This document shows, in pieces, positions 61,289-64,000 of a stretch of 64,000 nt of DNA (positions are counted from its first letter, which is position 1; each line of letters begins with the position of its first letter). The position numbers were made by a program, and so were the translations under genes. The DNA is from Andreprevotia chitinilytica DSM 18519 (GTDB lineage: Bacteria > Pseudomonadota > Gammaproteobacteria > Burkholderiales > Chitinibacteraceae). Under the pieces are notes generated by a model, which saw nothing but the letters and a program-made list of their open reading frames with translations, was not told the DNA's origin and ran no database searches. Location of the stretch: positions 1 through 64,000 of the forward strand of contig NZ_JONM01000007.1 of assembly GCF_000711875.1 (NCBI RefSeq), given 5' to 3'.

Positions 61289-62533
61289 TCAGGCGAGACG
61301 CTTGAATACCAGCGTGCCGTTGGTGCCGCCAAAGCCGAACGAGTTGGAGATCGCAACATCGATCTTCATATCGCGCGCAACATTGGCGACGTAATCCAGA
61401 TCGCAACCGGATTCGAAATCCTGCTCGAAGATATTGATCGTCGGCGGGGACTTCTGGTGGTGCATCGCCAGAATGGAATACACCGCTTCCACGCCGCCTG
61501 CGCCACCCAGCAAGTGGCCGGTCATCGACTTGGTCGAGTTCACGGCCAGCTTCTTGGCGTGATCGCCGAACGCCAGCTTGAGTGCGTTGGTTTCGTTGCT
61601 ATCGCCCAGCGGGGTCGAGGTGCCGTGGGCGTTCACGTAATCCACTTGATCGGCGTTGAGGCCGGCATCGCGCAATGCGTTGGCTACGCCACGGGCGGGG
61701 CCTTCAGCACTGGGGGCGGTGATGTGGTGCGCATCCGAGCTCATGCCGAAACCGGCGAACTCGGCGTAAATCTTCGCGCCACGCTTGACTGCGTGTTCGT
61801 ACTCTTCCAGCACCAGCACACCAGCGCCTTCACCCATCACGAAGCCATCACGGCCCTTGTCCCACGGGCGGGATGAGGTTGCCGGATCATCGTTGCGGGT
61901 GGAGAGCGCCTTCATGGCAGCAAAGCCGCCAATACCCAACCGCGAGATCGCGCCTTCCGCGCCACCAGCGACCATGACGTCTGCATCGCCGTACTGGATC
62001 ATCCGCGCCGCATCGCCAATCGAGTGCGCGCCGGTGGTGCAGGCGGACACGATACCGTAGCTGGGGCCTTGGTAGCCCTTGATGATCGTGACATGGCCGG
62101 CGATCAGGTTGATCAGCGAACCGGGAATAAAGAACGGGCCGATCTTGCGCGGGCCACCCGCGCGCAGGTCGCCATCGGTTTCTTCGATCAGCGGCAGGCC
62201 GCCGATGCCGGAGCCGATATTGACGCCGACGCGGGTCTTGTCGAGACCAGCCGCGTCGTCGAGGCCGGAGTCGGCAATGGCTTGCAGCGCAGCGGCGATG
62301 CCGTAGTGGATGAATACGTCCATCCGGCGCGCATCCTTGGCGCTGATGTACTGGGTGATGTCAAAGCCCTTCACTTCACCGGCAATGGTGCAGGCAAGGT
62401 CGGAGGCATCGAAGCGGGTGATCTGACCGATACCGGATTGGCCGGCCAACAGATTGGCCCAGCCGGTGGCGACATCATTACCGACCGGCGAGATATGACC
62501 CAGACCGGTGACGACAACTCTGCGTTTGGACAC
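61289..62533 (-). CDS. fabF: Beta-ketoacyl-ACP synthase II
   Basis: A 414-residue condensing enzyme that elongates acyl-ACP with malonyl-ACP. The Cys-His-His set is in [29 protein letters not shown] and [16 protein letters not shown], followed by [16 protein letters not shown] at the C-terminus. Start is GTG at 62533 with GGAG 7 nt upstream, giving the usual length; a longer frame from an ATG at 62575 is not used. Last gene of the fabD-fabG-acpP-fabF cluster. Confidence 0.97.
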   Translation of the reverse strand: MSKRRVVVTGLGHISPVGNDVATGWANLLAGQSGIGQITRFDASDLACTIAGEVKGFDITQYISAKDARRMDVFIHYGIAAALQAIADSGLDDAAGLDKTRVGVNIGSGIGGLPLIEETDGDLRAGGPRKIGPFFIPGSLINLIAGHVTIIKGYQGPSYGIVSACTTGAHSIGDAARMIQYGDADVMVAGGAEGAISRLGIGGFAAMKALSTRNDDPATSSRPWDKGRDGFVMGEGAGVLVLEEYEHAVKRGAKIYAEFAGFGMSSDAHHITAPSAEGPARGVANALRDAGLNADQVDYVNAHGTSTPLGDSNETNALKLAFGDHAKKLAVNSTKSMTGHLLGGAGGVEAVYSILAMHHQKSPPTINIFEQDFESGCDLDYVANVARDMKIDVAISNSFGFGGTNGTLVFKRLA

Positions 62534-62655
62534 GGGAATTCTCCAAGCATGGCAGCACGCCGATGGGGCCTTCAATTGCCCGATCGGCGCGCCAGATGGA
62601 ACAAGACCCCTGGTCTGGCATACAACGCCGTCGCAGAGGTCTTCGTCTTGCTGAA

Positions 62656-62895
62656 TTACTTGCTCAGATTGCCGGACACGTAGTCGATAGCTTGCTGAAC
62701 GGTAGTGATCTTTTCGGCTTCTTCGTCCGGAATCTCACACTCGAACTCTTCTTCGAGGGCCATCACGAGTTCAACGGTGTCGAGGGAATCGGCGCCGAGG
62801 TCGTTCACGAAGGAAGACTCGTTCTTGACGTCTGTTTCTGGCACGCCAAGCTGTTCGGCTACGATCTTCTTCACGCGCTGTTCGATGTTTTCCAT
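62656..62895 (-). CDS. acpP: Acyl carrier protein
   Basis: The 79-residue acidic carrier of fatty-acid synthesis: [18 protein letters not shown], and [20 protein letters not shown] with the serine that receives 4'-phosphopantetheine (DSL, Ser39). ATG at 62895 has AAGG upstream; the frame stays open further but the product begins here. Between fabG and fabF, the standard order. Confidence 0.98.
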   Translation of the reverse strand: MENIEQRVKKIVAEQLGVPETDVKNESSFVNDLGADSLDTVELVMALEEEFECEIPDEEAEKITTVQQAIDYVSGNLSK

Positions 62896-63039
62896 GGATT
62901 TAACCTTTAACCCTAAGGGGGATGTAAAAATGCGAGCGCATTGTACCAAAAAAATGCCTGCCGCCAAGTTAAGGGGAGACGAACGAACAATGCGCACTCG
63001 GTACAACCCGCAAGGCTGCACGATGCAGCCTTGAACGGA

Positions 63040-63783
63040 TCAGTTCATATACATGCCGCCGTTGACGTGAATTGTCTGGCCGGTAATGTAATTTGCCTTG
63101 CCCGATGCAAGAAAACCCACTGCATCGGCGATGTCTTTTGGATCACCCAAGCGGCCTAGTGCGATGCTTTGCACCAGCGCGGCTTTCTGCTCTTCCGGCA
63201 GGCTGCGGGTCATATCGGTATCGATAAAACCCGGCGCAACCGCGTTGACGGTCACCCCGCGCGAGCCAATTTCACGCGCCAGCGACTTGGTAAAGCCGAA
63301 CAGCGCAGCCTTGGCCGCCGAATAGTTGGTCTGCCCCGGATTGCCGGTGGCACCGACCACCGAGGCGATGTTGATGATACGGCCCCAGCGCGCCTTCATC
63401 ATGCCACGCATGACGGCCTTGGAGAGCTTGTAGACCGGTCTGAGGTTGGTGTCCATGATGGCATCCCACTCCTCATCTTTCATCCGCATCAACAGGTTAT
63501 CGCGGGTGATGCCGGCGTTGTTGACCAGCACGGCGATCGCGCCGAAGTCCTTCTCGACCTGCGCCACCACAGCTTCGCATGCGCCTTCATCGGTCACGTT
63601 CAGCTTCAAACCACTGCCTTGCGCGCCAGCCACTTTCAGATAAGCGGTAATCGCTTCTGCACCGCTATCGCTGGTAGCGGTACCAACCACGATCGCGCCC
63701 TGCGCAGCGAGCTCCAGTGCAATCGCCTGGCCAATGCCGCGCGATGCGCCGGTGACCAGCGCTACTTTGCCTTCAAGACTCAT
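63040..63783 (-). CDS. fabG: 3-oxoacyl-ACP reductase
   Basis: A 247-residue NADPH-dependent short-chain dehydrogenase: GASRGIGQAIALELA (cofactor site), NNAGITRDNLLMRM, the Ser-Tyr-Lys catalytic set (INIASVVGATGNPGQTNYSA with Ser and Tyr, followed by AAKAALFGF with Lys) and the end YITGQTIHVNGGMYMN. ATG at 63783 has GGAG 8 nt upstream; a GTG directly before it is the alternative. Next to acpP in the fab cluster. Confidence 0.97.
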   Translation of the reverse strand: MSLEGKVALVTGASRGIGQAIALELAAQGAIVVGTATSDSGAEAITAYLKVAGAQGSGLKLNVTDEGACEAVVAQVEKDFGAIAVLVNNAGITRDNLLMRMKDEEWDAIMDTNLRPVYKLSKAVMRGMMKARWGRIINIASVVGATGNPGQTNYSAAKAALFGFTKSLAREIGSRGVTVNAVAPGFIDTDMTRSLPEEQKAALVQSIALGRLGDPKDIADAVGFLASGKANYITGQTIHVNGGMYMN

Positions 63784-63864
63784 CACTCCATCTCCATCCA
63801 GTTACATCTCATCCACGGCGGGTGCAGCACCCATCGTGCGGGTCTTCATGTTTGCAGCGAATGT

Positions 63865-64000
63865 TTACAGCAATGCCTTCAAGGCATCGAATGCCGCCGC
63901 ATCGGTCAGCGCCACGTGCTGCGCGCCGTCAGCAATGCGTTTGTTGAGGCCGACCAGGATTTTGCCTGGACCGCACTCGGTGATCACGTTAGCGCCCTCT
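63865..64000 (-). CDS. fabD: Malonyl-CoA-ACP transacylase, C-terminal end (partial)
   Basis: The last 45 codons of fabD run off the window edge. The visible residues include VITECGPGKILVGLNKRI, which is the conserved C-terminal signature of FabD, and end AAFDALKALL. It lies 81 bp upstream of fabG in the same direction, the usual fabD-fabG order. Confidence 0.92.
   Translation of the reverse strand, partial: EGANVITECGPGKILVGLNKRIADGAQHVALTDAAAFDALKALL

Overview
The window looks like chromosomal DNA of a free-living, GC-rich betaproteobacterium. The housekeeping genes (fabD-fabG-acpP-fabF, gltX, recQ, ribA, pabB/pabC, mltF), the paired DUF3999/DUF2339 genes and the dispersed intergenic palindromes fit that group. 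A relative of Chitinibacteraceae or Chromobacteriaceae is my guess; it is inference only, because I could not run a search. No prophage, transposase or CRISPR array was seen.

Layout. Positions 1-11.4 kb hold an assortment of small operons: a MarR/EmrB-type efflux pair, a ComEC-MOSC pair, a CHMI-family tautomerase, EVE and SRPBCC genes, a WYL regulator, a Dabb protein, a lipoprotein, a GNAT enzyme and a TPR protein. Positions 11.5-18.8 kb hold recQ, a basic His/Lys-rich secreted protein, nagZ-gltX and mltF, followed by tRNA-Ser(CGA). Positions 19.2-25.3 kb (minus strand) are a chaperone-usher fimbrial operon in the order pilin, chaperone, usher, adhesin, with an extra 100-residue pilin-like gene behind the operon terminator.

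Positions 25.5-32.3 kb (minus strand) are the most interesting accessory region. A complete type I export machine (TolC-like outer-membrane protein, HlyD/CvaA-like adaptor, C39-peptidase ABC transporter) is interleaved with four short genes. Their products begin with microcin-V-type double-glycine leaders (MREL/MRTL...VSGG) followed by unrelated Gly/Ala-rich hydrophobic cores. The block ends in a strong rho-independent terminator. It looks like an undescribed multi-peptide class II microcin or secreted-peptide locus, and no immunity gene is recognisable.

Positions 32.6-49.3 kb (plus strand) encode a Wsp-like alternative chemosensory pathway: CheW, CheR-TPR, CheW, two tandemly duplicated CHASE3 receptors, a TonB-dependent receptor, a YfiR-family periplasmic protein, a CHASE8 receptor, a CheA-REC hybrid, CheB and a REC-GAF-histidine kinase. 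The WspR diguanylate cyclase is missing. The YfiR/CHASE8 pairing suggests that a YfiR-type periplasmic switch has been wired to a chemoreceptor instead of to a diguanylate cyclase. The second CHASE3 receptor has four tandem 39-residue HAMP-like repeats where its neighbour has one. Three palindromic elements sit inside this operon.

Positions 49.3-64 kb contain a HigBA toxin-antitoxin pair, ribA, a small secreted protein, pabC-pabB, a large GGDEF-EAL protein with a C-terminal receiver domain, the DUF3999/DUF2339 pair and the fatty-acid synthesis cluster, which runs off the end inside fabD. Two 72-bp REP doublets with identical 24-bp arms lie at 8.2 and 58.1 kb.
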